DNA of 38,198 nucleotides from Clostridiales bacterium (lineage in GTDB: Bacteria > Bacillota_A > Clostridia > Oscillospirales > Oscillospiraceae). The first letter of the stretch is position 1. Every line of letters begins with the position of its first letter. Of this stretch, positions 32,543-38,198 are shown piece by piece. The notes under the pieces were generated by a model. It did no database searches. It saw nothing but the letters and a program-made list of their open reading frames with translations, and was not told the origin of the DNA. Both the position numbers and the translations under genes were made by a program. The stretch covers positions 1 to 38,198 of the forward strand of contig JAAVHY010000010.1 in NCBI GenBank assembly GCA_014799485.1. Direction: 5' to 3'.

Positions 32543-33133
32543 ATGTGTCAGGAGCTGTGCCGGTGTGACGCCGGCCTGGACCGGCTGGTGGAGAAGATCG
32601 GGGCGCTGAGCGCCGTCCAGAGCCGGGTCATCGCGGCCCTGGACGGCCGGTGCGCCGCGGGCAAGACCACCCTGGCCCGGGAGCTGGGGGAGCGGTACGG
32701 GTGGAGCGTGGTCCACATGGACCACTTCTTCCTCCGCCCAGAACAGCGCACCTTGGAGCGGTACGCCCAGCCGGGAGGGAATATCGACCACGAGCGCCTT
32801 CTGAAGGAGGTGCTGCTCCCCCTGCGCCGGGGAGAGCCGCCGGTATACCGGCCCTTCGACTGCCATACCCTGAGCCTGGGGGGGCCCATCCCCCTTGACC
32901 CCGCCCCGGTGGTGCTGGTGGAGGGCTCTTATTCCTGCCATCCCGCCCTGTGGGACTGCTACGACGTGCGGGCCTTCCTCACCATAGACCCCGCGCGGCA
33001 GCTGGAGCGCATCGCCGCCCGGGAGGGGGAGGAGCGGGCCCGGACGTTCCGGGAGAAATGGATCCCCCTGGAGGAGAAATACTTTGCCGCCTGCGAGGTG
33101 GAGCGCCGGTGTGAATTCCGGCTGGAAGGATAA
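32543..33133 (+). CDS. Uridine kinase-like P-loop kinase
   Basis: 196 aa from ATG 32543, with AGGAGGG 6 bases upstream. Walker A is DGRCAAGKTTLA (about residues 33-44). VVHMDHFFLRPEQRT gives the substrate-side DHFF motif of uridine-kinase-like enzymes, and PVYRPFDCHT and VVLVEGSYSCHPAL (strand 3 and Glu) follow, with a lid-like REGEERARTFREKWIPLE. This is the Udk/PanK-like (d)NMP or nucleoside kinase fold, but short relative to Udk (about 210 aa). It follows the ECF S component by 32 bases in the same operon, so it may trap the imported compound by phosphorylation. Substrate unknown. Confidence 0.75.
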   Translation: MCQELCRCDAGLDRLVEKIGALSAVQSRVIAALDGRCAAGKTTLARELGERYGWSVVHMDHFFLRPEQRTLERYAQPGGNIDHERLLKEVLLPLRRGEPPVYRPFDCHTLSLGGPIPLDPAPVVLVEGSYSCHPALWDCYDVRAFLTIDPARQLERIAAREGEERARTFREKWIPLEEKYFAACEVERRCEFRLEG

Positions 33134-33170
33134 AAAAGTACCCGCCTGCCTGGCAGACGGGTACTTTTTG
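33133..33170. terminator. Bidirectional terminator between kinase and HAD genes
   Basis: AAAAAGTACCCG (33133-33144) pairs with CGGGTACTTTTT (33158-33169), with an inner CTGCC/GGCAG stem. A run and T run on both sides allow use by the converging kinase and HAD genes. Confidence 0.8.
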
Positions 33171-33172
33171 TA

Positions 33173-33943
33173 TTATAGCGTCCGAAGCACGTCCACTACC
33201 CGCTCACAATGGCTGGGGAAGCGTTCCTTCAAAGCGGGGGCGGCGTCCGCCATGATCCAGGGCTGGCCCGCGATGGGCAGCATGGACTCGTCGTTGAAGT
33301 TGTCGCCAAAGGCCATCACCTCGTCCGGGCCGATGCCCAGGGCGGCGCACAGCTGGGTCAGGCCCGATCCTTTGTCCGCCAGGGTGAAGTCCAGCCACTC
33401 CGCCCCCGCGACGGCGGCGCGGAATACCTCCCCCCACCTGGAGTCCAGTTCCGTCAGCATTTCGCCGGGGTTTTTCTGGGGACAATAGGCGGATACCTTC
33501 ACGATGTCCTCCGGCACGTCCTCCGGGCGGGGCAGGAGGACGATGTTGTTGCCCTTGCTCCGCATCAGCGGGAGGATCTCGTCCCCCTTGGGGCACAGGT
33601 AGCTGGTGTCCTCGCCGGAAATGAGCACGTCCAGCCCCGGCGCGTCCACGATCTCCCGGCACAGGGCCACGGCCCGCTCCTGTCCCATCACCGTCTTGCC
33701 CAGCACCGGGCCGGGGGAGCCGGGGCCGAACACCACCGCCCCGTTCTCGCACAGGAAGGGCACTGTGTCCGCCACCGGGGCGAACAATTTCCGCATGCTG
33801 GTGTACTGCCGCCCGCTGGCGGGGCAGAACAGGATGCCCTTGCCCGCCAGACGGCGGATCTCCTCAAATATCTCCTCCGGGATGGCCGTCTCCCCATAGG
33901 GGAGCAGGGTGCCGTCGATGTCGCTGGCGATGAGCCGGATCAT
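33173..33943 (-). CDS. Cof-type HAD-superfamily phosphatase
   Basis: 256 aa from ATG 33943, with GGAGAGGA upstream. Motif I is DIDGT (residues 8-12, nucleophile Asp8). Motif II is CPASGRQYTSM (Ser44). Motif III is a Lys ahead of motif IV, GDNFNDESML (about residues 208-217). The C2B-type cap lies between. These features are those of Cof/YbiV-type sugar or nucleotide phosphatases, cytosolic enzymes of broad specificity. The particular substrate cannot be told from sequence. Monocistronic, between the bidirectional terminator and the spoIIR gene region. Confidence 0.85.
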   Translation of the reverse strand: MIRLIASDIDGTLLPYGETAIPEEIFEEIRRLAGKGILFCPASGRQYTSMRKLFAPVADTVPFLCENGAVVFGPGSPGPVLGKTVMGQERAVALCREIVDAPGLDVLISGEDTSYLCPKGDEILPLMRSKGNNIVLLPRPEDVPEDIVKVSAYCPQKNPGEMLTELDSRWGEVFRAAVAGAEWLDFTLADKGSGLTQLCAALGIGPDEVMAFGDNFNDESMLPIAGQPWIMADAAPALKERFPSHCERVVDVLRTL

Positions 33944-34035
33944 AGCCGTCCTCTCCTCTCTCTGCTGTGTTTCCGCGCCCTATTTTAACAGGAGGGCGGC
34001 CCTGTTGTAAAGCCCCCGGGCGCGCTTTGGACGGG

Positions 34036-34070
34036 ACAAAAAACAGCGGAGGGTACAAGCCCTCCGCCGT
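34036..34070 (-). terminator. Terminator of spoIIR
   Basis: GCGGAGGG (34046-34053) pairs with CCCTCCGC (34060-34067), with AAC/GTT flanks. The minus strand continues with TTTTTTGTCC. It lies 8 bases past the stop of spoIIR. Confidence 0.75.
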
Positions 34071-34077
34071 TCTGTGT

Positions 34078-34704
34078 TCATTTGCCGCCCATCAGCTCCT
34101 GCCACCACTCGATGAGCCGGAACTTCAGCACGTAACCGCCGTCCTGCCCGGTGATGAGGGCGATCTGATCCTCGCTGAGCACGCCCTCCGCCGCCGACTC
34201 CACGCTCTCCTCCGTCACCGAGGCCAGGCACAGGGGTGGGAACACCACGCACCACCAGTTGCGGCCCCGCCCCTCGCCAATGGTCACCTTCAGCGCCCGG
34301 TACTGTCCGGCGGGGAGGGAGAAGCCGTCGTACTCCTTGGTGGGGAACCACTGGTCGGCCAGGGTGACGCTCACCCGGTCGGCCCTGCCCGTCCGGGCCA
34401 GGGCGTCCTCCCCGGCCCGGGCCAGCTCGTCCAGGTGGGGGGAGAGGGCGGCCTCCGCCTCCCGCCGCCCCTCCACGCCGTCCAGAAGCTGGGACGCCTC
34501 GGCCAGCACCGCGTCCCGCACCAGCAGCTTCCGGGCCTGGTCGAAATCGGAATCGGAGTTGGCCACCACATGGAGCCGCAGCACCCGTTCCGCCAGGGCG
34601 CTCTCGCTGGCGGACGCCCAAACGCCCGCGGTGAGGGTGAGGCCGAAGGCCAGCAGCAGCGCCGCCTCCCAAACGCGCAGTTTGGAGGAAGTGGAAGATT
34701 TCAT
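34078..34704 (-). CDS. spoIIR: Stage II sporulation protein R
   Basis: 208 aa from ATG 34704. An N-terminal membrane/signal helix (about residues 12-32, WEAALLLAFGLTLTAGVWA) is followed by the SpoIIR core: LRLHVVANSDSDFDQ-x-KLLVRDAVL, SVTLADQWFPTKEYDGFSLPAGQYRALKVTIGEGRGRNWWCVVFPPLC and the end EWWQELMGGK. SpoIIR is made in the forespore under sigma-F, crosses to the intermembrane space and activates SpoIIGA to process pro-sigma-E. It is strong evidence that the organism sporulates. The gene lies 55 bases after ispE on the same strand. Its SD-like AGGA is inside a hairpin (34706-34754), which suggests that read-through from ispE is not translated well. Confidence 0.9.
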   Translation of the reverse strand: MKSSTSSKLRVWEAALLLAFGLTLTAGVWASASESALAERVLRLHVVANSDSDFDQARKLLVRDAVLAEASQLLDGVEGRREAEAALSPHLDELARAGEDALARTGRADRVSVTLADQWFPTKEYDGFSLPAGQYRALKVTIGEGRGRNWWCVVFPPLCLASVTEESVESAAEGVLSEDQIALITGQDGGYVLKFRLIEWWQELMGGK

Positions 34705-34705
34705 C

Positions 34706-34754
34706 AAAAACACCGTCCTATGTACCGTTTGGGTACAGTATGGACGGTGTTTTT
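34706..34754 (-). terminator. Hairpin ending ispE transcripts and covering the spoIIR start
   Basis: AAAAACACCGTCC (34706-34718) pairs perfectly, 13 bp, with GGACGGTGTTTTT (34742-34754), and GTACC/GGTAC forms an inner stem. On the minus strand it is followed directly by the ATG of spoIIR (34704). It is a good ispE terminator, and it holds the spoIIR SD-like AGGA in its 3' arm. Confidence 0.7.
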
Positions 34755-34759
34755 TCGTT

Positions 34760-35620
34760 TTATACGTTTGGTCCGGCGGGGCCGCACAAAAAAACGTCCC
34801 GGTAATTTTCGCGCAGACGCTCACAGGCGGCCTGGGCGCCGTCCAGGCTGTGGAACAGCCCGAACACCGACGGCCCGCTGCCCGACATGGACGCTCCCAG
34901 CGCCCCGCAGTCGATGAGCGCCGCCTTGATCTCGCTGATTTCAGACAGGCGACGGGGCTCCAGCACGTCCTCGAACACGTTGTACATCCGCCTTGCCACC
35001 CCGGCCAGGTCGCCCGCCTCCAGGGCGGCGGCAACCCCGGCAGTGTCCGGGCGGCGGACGATCTTGCGCACGTTCACCCGGGAGAAGAGCTGGGGGGTGG
35101 AGATGGAGAAGGGGGGCTTGCAGATGACGATATGGCAGGGCGGGAGGGGAGGCAGCGGGGTGAGGACTTCGCCCCGGCCTTCCGCCAGGGCGGTGCCCCC
35201 CAGGGCGCAGAAGGGTACGTCGGAGCCCACCCGCTCCCCGATTTTCGCCAGTTCCGCGGAGGAGAGCCCTGCCCCGGTGAGCCGGTTCATGGCCCACAGC
35301 ACGGCGGCGGCGTCGGCGCTGCCCCCGGCCAGCCCCGCGCACACGGGGACGCGCTTTTGGATGGACACGTCCACCTCCCCGCCAAGCCCCGTGGCCTGCC
35401 GGAAGGCGGCGGCGGCCATCTGGGCCAGGTTCTTTCCCCCGGTGGGCAGAAAGTGGAGGTTGGACGCGGCCTGACCCTCCGCCCCCCGGGCGGGGGCGAC
35501 GGTGAGGGTATCCGCCAGGGTGACGGACTGCATGACCATCTGGAGGTCGTGGTAGCCGTCCTCCCGTTTGCGGAGGATATCCAAAGTGAGGTTGATTTTC
35601 GCATTGGCCAGCAATTCCAT
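34760..35620 (-). CDS. ispE: 4-diphosphocytidyl-2-C-methyl-D-erythritol kinase
   Basis: 286 aa from ATG 35620, with AAGGGAG 8 bases upstream. An in-frame start at 35647 would add nine unconserved residues. It has the GHMP-kinase N-terminus ANAKINLTLDILRKREDGYHDL, the ATP-binding loop PVCAGLAGGSADAAAVL with the G-L-A-G-G-S-A motif, GSDVPFCALGG, and the C-terminal ALGASMSGSGPSVFGLF loop. These are the IspE signatures of the MEP isoprenoid pathway. The enzyme phosphorylates CDP-ME at the 2-hydroxyl group in the cytosol. It lies upstream of spoIIR, a common arrangement in Clostridia. Confidence 0.95.
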   Translation of the reverse strand: MELLANAKINLTLDILRKREDGYHDLQMVMQSVTLADTLTVAPARGAEGQAASNLHFLPTGGKNLAQMAAAAFRQATGLGGEVDVSIQKRVPVCAGLAGGSADAAAVLWAMNRLTGAGLSSAELAKIGERVGSDVPFCALGGTALAEGRGEVLTPLPPLPPCHIVICKPPFSISTPQLFSRVNVRKIVRRPDTAGVAAALEAGDLAGVARRMYNVFEDVLEPRRLSEISEIKAALIDCGALGASMSGSGPSVFGLFHSLDGAQAACERLRENYRDVFLCGPAGPNV

Positions 35621-35919
35621 GAGGAAAGCTCCCTTCTTGCCGAGCAATAAAACATCGTTTGATTACGTATCGCGTTGCGCCGTCAACGCAAAACTTTCTG
35701 ACAATAGCGCTGCTGGCAACGAATCAAAGCTCTTTTTGGCTACTTTTTCTTTCAATTATAGGGACGCTGGTTTAGCCTTACTCAATGTCGTGTAGTTTCA
35801 AGCATTTCCAGCGTTCCACTACCTCTGTTGATACAGTTTCAAGCAGTTTGAAACTACTTCGGTTGTGTACTAAGTTGTGTACCAGTCTAATGGAAACATA
35901 CTCCTCGATAAACGGGAAT
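35621..35919. other. AT-rich spacer with repeated GTTTCAAG elements, no gene
   Basis: About 300 bases upstream of ispE, clearly poorer in GC than both sides. It contains GTAGTTTCAAG (35792-35802), then AGTTTCAAGCA again at 35835, which is half of the palindrome GTTTCAAGCAGTTTGAAAC (35836-35854, 7-bp arms). A GCGTTG/CAACGC inverted repeat lies near 35670. No open frame here has support. Confidence 0.5.
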
Positions 35920-36215
35920 TTACCGCTGTGTTAAATACCCTCTTATCGGAAAGTCAGGAGCAGCTAAAGTCCAGCTAGTACCACATTTTTTGCAGTGATA
36001 AATTGTTTCATAAGGGCTTTTGCTTGATATCTCAAACATTTTCATATCAACGAACTTATCCATGATTCTTTTCGTTGAAGTATAGTGAAGATAGCCGCCA
36101 AACCCCTCTATTGGCTTAATATGCTGACAAGGTTCACACTTCATTTTCTGCTCCTTTTAAAATTCTGGTTTATCGTTCTTGTGTAGAACCAAAAACTTGT
36201 GTACTTTTTGTGTAC
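35863..36215. repeat. Imperfect direct repeat of paired TTGTGTAC elements flanking the zinc-ribbon gene
   Basis: TTGTGTAC occurs at 35863-35870, 35875-35882, 36197-36204 and 36208-36215, with a variant TTGTGTAG at 36179-36186. Each pair has the form TTGTGTACT-n2/3-TTGTGTACCA, so a near-identical 20-22 bp repeat brackets 35883-36196. This looks like paired integrase or transposase sites, or the scar of a small insertion. Confidence 0.55.
35920..36144 (-). CDS. Small zinc-ribbon protein, unknown function
   Basis: 74 aa from ATG 36144, with AAAAGGAGC 8 bases upstream. Cys3 and Cys6 (MKCEPC) at the start and Cys50 and Cys53 (HCKKCGT) near the end form two C-x2-C knuckles that can bind one zinc. 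The middle is helical and the tail is TLAAPDFPIRGYLTQR. No family is recognised. It lies alone in an AT-rich insert between ispE and aroE and is bracketed by repeats, which suggests a recently acquired small gene. The good RBS and full Cys set argue that it is real. Confidence 0.55.
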   Translation of the reverse strand: MKCEPCQHIKPIEGFGGYLHYTSTKRIMDKFVDMKMFEISSKSPYETIYHCKKCGTSWTLAAPDFPIRGYLTQR

Positions 36216-36276
36216 CAAACACCGCCCGAATCCCTGAAACCGTTGCAACACAAGGGGGGGTGGGCGGTTGATGCTT

Positions 36277-37122
36277 TTAACTTTCAAGAAAAAGTAGCGC
36301 TGCCGCGGCGACCCTGGCCATGGCGGGCCGGTCCAGGGGCCGGTCCAGGAAGTGCTCCAGGGCCAGCACGGCCTGGTTCACCAGCATGGGCAGGCCGTTC
36401 AGCGTCTGCAGGCCCCGGCGGCGGGCCTGGGCCAAAAGCTCCGTCTGGTTGGGGTGGTAGATGGCGTCGAACACCCCGGCGTCCGGGGGCAGGGCGTCCA
36501 GGAAGGAGAAGTCCTCAAACTGGTGGGGACAGCCCGCCATCCCCAGGTTGGTGCAGTTCACCAGCAGCTGGGACTGCTCCGCCATACGGCCCAGGGTGTC
36601 CGGGTCAAACCCGGCGGGGGACAGGCGGCCCAGAGGGGCGTGGGCGCACAGCTCCTGGGCACGGCTGAGGGTGCGGTTGCACACCCACACCCGTTCTGCC
36701 CCAGCCTGGGACAGCGCCAGCGCCACCGCTTTGGCCGCGCCCCCCGCCCCCAGCAGGGTGACGGTGAGCCGGCTGGGGTCAACGCCCAGACCGTCCCTCA
36801 GCGCGGCCACCGCCCCGGCCCCGTCGGTGTTGAAGCCGACCCACTTCCCGTCCCGGAGGCAGACGGTGTTGACGGCCCCTATGGCCTGCGCGGCGGGGTC
36901 GATTTCGTCCAGCAGGGGGAGCAGGTCCTCCTTGTGGGGCATGGTGGCGTTGAAGCCGGTGACGCCGTTTTCCTTTGCCCAGGCCAGGTACTGGGGCACC
37001 TCCCCCTGGCGAACCACATGGGGGGTATAGGGGATGTCAAGCCCCAGCTCAGCCAGCATAGCCCCCTGGATGATGGGGGACTTGGAGTGGAGCACCGGGT
37101 CGCCGATGATCTGCAAGCTCAT
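36277..37122 (-). CDS. aroE: Shikimate dehydrogenase
   Basis: 281 aa. The substrate-binding SKS motif is in GDPVLHSKSPIIQ (residues 7-19), the catalytic Lys in FNATMPHKEDLL and the Asp in GFNTDGAGA. The NADP-binding Rossmann loop is LLGAGGAAKAVALAL, and the C-terminal domain carries the LVNQAVLALEHF helix. The enzyme reduces 3-dehydroshikimate to shikimate. ATG 37122 overlaps the aroQ stop (ATGA), so translation is coupled in the order aroK-aroQ-aroE. The tail (ARVAAAALLFLES) ends at 36277 beside the AT-rich insert. Confidence 0.95.
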   Translation of the reverse strand: MSLQIIGDPVLHSKSPIIQGAMLAELGLDIPYTPHVVRQGEVPQYLAWAKENGVTGFNATMPHKEDLLPLLDEIDPAAQAIGAVNTVCLRDGKWVGFNTDGAGAVAALRDGLGVDPSRLTVTLLGAGGAAKAVALALSQAGAERVWVCNRTLSRAQELCAHAPLGRLSPAGFDPDTLGRMAEQSQLLVNCTNLGMAGCPHQFEDFSFLDALPPDAGVFDAIYHPNQTELLAQARRRGLQTLNGLPMLVNQAVLALEHFLDRPLDRPAMARVAAAALLFLES

Positions 37123-37550
37123 GCCTTTCCCTCCAGAAAATGATCCATGGCCATGAGGTAGCCGTCAAACCCGTGGCCGTAGAGCTGGCCCACGCAGGCG
37201 GGGGCGGTGACGGACACCGCCCGGAAGGGCTCCCGCTGGTCAATGTGGCTGATGTGTACCTCGTAGGCGGGCACATCCACTGCCTTCAGCGCGTCCAGAA
37301 TGGCGTAGCTGTAGTGGGTGTAGGCCCCGGGATTGATGACGATGGCGTCATACACGCCGTCGGCGGCGTGGATCTCGTCGATGATGGCCCCCTCATGGTT
37401 GGACTGGAAGCAGTCCGCGGTGGAGCCATGGGCGGCGGCGTGCTCTTTGATGAGGGCGCACAGGGCCTCGTAGCTCTGGCCGCCGTAGATACCCGGCTCC
37501 CGCTTGCCCAGCAGGTTCAGGTTAGGGCCGTTGATGATGAGAAATTTCAC
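37119..37550 (-). CDS. aroQ: Type II 3-dehydroquinate dehydratase
   Basis: 143 aa from GTG 37550, which overlaps the aroK stop by 4 bases (GTGA). Signature blocks are IINGPNLNLLGKREPGIYG with the active-site Arg and Tyr (lid loop), the NHEG loop, NPGAYTHYSYAILDAL and EVHISHIDQREPFR, which includes the catalytic His. VTAPACVGQLYGHGFDGYLMA closes the fold. The length of 143 aa is standard. The enzyme removes water from 3-dehydroquinate, the step before AroE. Confidence 0.95.
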   Translation of the reverse strand: MKFLIINGPNLNLLGKREPGIYGGQSYEALCALIKEHAAAHGSTADCFQSNHEGAIIDEIHAADGVYDAIVINPGAYTHYSYAILDALKAVDVPAYEVHISHIDQREPFRAVSVTAPACVGQLYGHGFDGYLMAMDHFLEGKA

Positions 37551-38056
37551 AAATCAGTCACCTCTTTGCAAATCATGTCGATGAGCTCTGCTGTGTCCTC
37601 CGGCCAAACCGGGATGGGGATGATGTAGTCCGCCCAGCGGCGATAGATGGGGGCGCGGTCTTGATAGCGCCGGATAAAATCCTCCCGCCCCGCCTGGGCC
37701 AAGGGGCGGCCGGATACGTCCAGGGTGTCGTAGGTCTCCCCCGGGTCCCGGTCCAGCCAGAACACCAGGCCGGTTTCCTTCAGCGCGGCGATGGCTTCAT
37801 CCTGGAGGGGCAGTCCGCCGCCGCAGGCGATGACAAGGCCGGATTGCCCGCCCAGCTCCCGGCACAGCTCCAGCTCCAGGGCGCGGAAGCGGCCCTCGCC
37901 GTCCCGGGCAAAAATGTCGGGGATGGAGCGGCCCTGCCGCCGCTCAATGAGGGCGTCGGTGTCCACCAGCGGGCGGTCCAGCCGGTGCGACAGCAGCTTG
38001 CCCACGGTGGTTTTGCCGCAGCCCATCATGCCGATCAAAACGATGTTTTTTGCCAT
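37547..38056 (-). CDS. aroK: Shikimate kinase
   Basis: 169 aa from ATG 38056, with AAGGGG 8 bases upstream. Walker A is GMMGCGKTTVGKLL (residues 8-21). Shikimate binding is shown by VDTDALIE (Asp) and FRALELELCRELG (Arg), with ACGGGLPL as the Gly-rich loop. The lid Arg lies near ASGRPLAQ-like VSGRPLAQAGRE. The enzyme phosphorylates shikimate at O3. It starts 10 bases downstream of the pheA-type gene, and all genes of the run are minus-strand and closely spaced, so this is one aromatic amino-acid operon. Confidence 0.95.
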   Translation of the reverse strand: MAKNIVLIGMMGCGKTTVGKLLSHRLDRPLVDTDALIERRQGRSIPDIFARDGEGRFRALELELCRELGGQSGLVIACGGGLPLQDEAIAALKETGLVFWLDRDPGETYDTLDVSGRPLAQAGREDFIRRYQDRAPIYRRWADYIIPIPVWPEDTAELIDMICKEVTDL

Positions 38057-38066
38057 GGAGCGCCCC

Positions 38067-38198
38067 TTAATCCAAGTTCGAGCGGAACCACCCCAGCACC
38101 CGGAACTCCCCGGTGGTCTGGGCCAGCTCGTGGAGGGCGTCGCCCACCGCCGGGTCGTCGGGGGCGCCGGTGAACTCCAGGAAGAACATATACTGCCA
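38067..38198 (-). CDS. pheA: Prephenate dehydratase, C-terminal end of ACT domain (partial)
   Basis: The last 43 codons of a gene that continues past the window edge. The frame gives WQYMFFLEFTGAPDDPAVGD, ALHELAQTTGEFRVLGWFRS and stops at 38067. Y-x-FFLEF-x-G...A-x-ALxEL...F-x-VLG is the end of the ACT regulatory domain of prephenate dehydratase or the chorismate mutase-prephenate dehydratase fusion, which binds phenylalanine for feedback. Placement ahead of aroK fits the pathway. The fusion state cannot be seen. Confidence 0.75.
   Translation of the reverse strand, partial: WQYMFFLEFTGAPDDPAVGDALHELAQTTGEFRVLGWFRSNLD

Overview
The window comes from the chromosome of a spore-forming, GC-rich gut-type Clostridia, most likely Oscillospiraceae (Flavonifractor/Intestinimonas/Lawsonibacter-like). 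The evidence is a GC-rich core, strong AGGAGG ribosome binding sites, a spoIIR gene, a SleL/YaaH-type LysM-GH18 protein and the ispE and aro genes. The taxon is inferred from gene content and codon style only.

Region 1 (1-9463) is an accessory island of moderate GC. After an IS110 transposase remnant and about 790 bases without a gene, a tightly coupled minus-strand operon runs from 8877 down to 943 behind one good promoter (8928-8956). In transcription order it encodes dynamin-like GTPase A (806 aa), a coiled-coil protein (216 aa), dynamin-like GTPase B (596 aa, with a glycine-rich hydrophobic hairpin), dynamin-like GTPase C (600 aa), a second coiled-coil protein (137 aa) and an LRAT/H-Rev107-type thiol acyltransferase or phospholipase (288 aa). 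I do not know this combination as a described system. It is the main finding: a candidate membrane-remodelling and lipid-attacking defence or stress module. The island ends in a 45-nt 3' fragment of tRNA-Met(CAU) that starts at the anticodon loop, the classic scar of tyrosine-integrase insertion.

Region 2 (9464-15252) is a second, decayed accessory stretch of low GC: a serine recombinase lacking its catalytic domain, a broken small ORF, a frameshifted KilA-N gene whose stop overlaps the start of a KAP P-loop NTPase gene, a PD-(D/E)XK-type nuclease gene, a palindromic repeat cluster and a tyrosine integrase that looks truncated at its N-terminus. KAP plus nuclease looks like a second defence-type module.

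Region 3 (15253-35620) is core chromosome. It holds a LysM-GH18 spore cortex-type hydrolase, a CofE-like ligase, glutaminase, an HEYGH membrane protein, a DUF342/FapA protein and an aminotransferase. A LytTR response regulator and a soluble GHKL kinase sit in front of a heterodimeric ABC exporter, and a 21-bp direct repeat lies between them. A RelB-like/XpaC-like fusion with its own palindromic operator precedes a flotillin. Then come a cytidylate-kinase-like protein, an ECF S component with an attenuator leader plus a P-loop kinase, a Cof-type HAD phosphatase, spoIIR and ispE.

Region 4 (35621-38198) is a small AT-rich insert with repeats and a zinc-ribbon ORF, followed by a translationally coupled shikimate operon on the minus strand (pheA end, aroK, aroQ, aroE).
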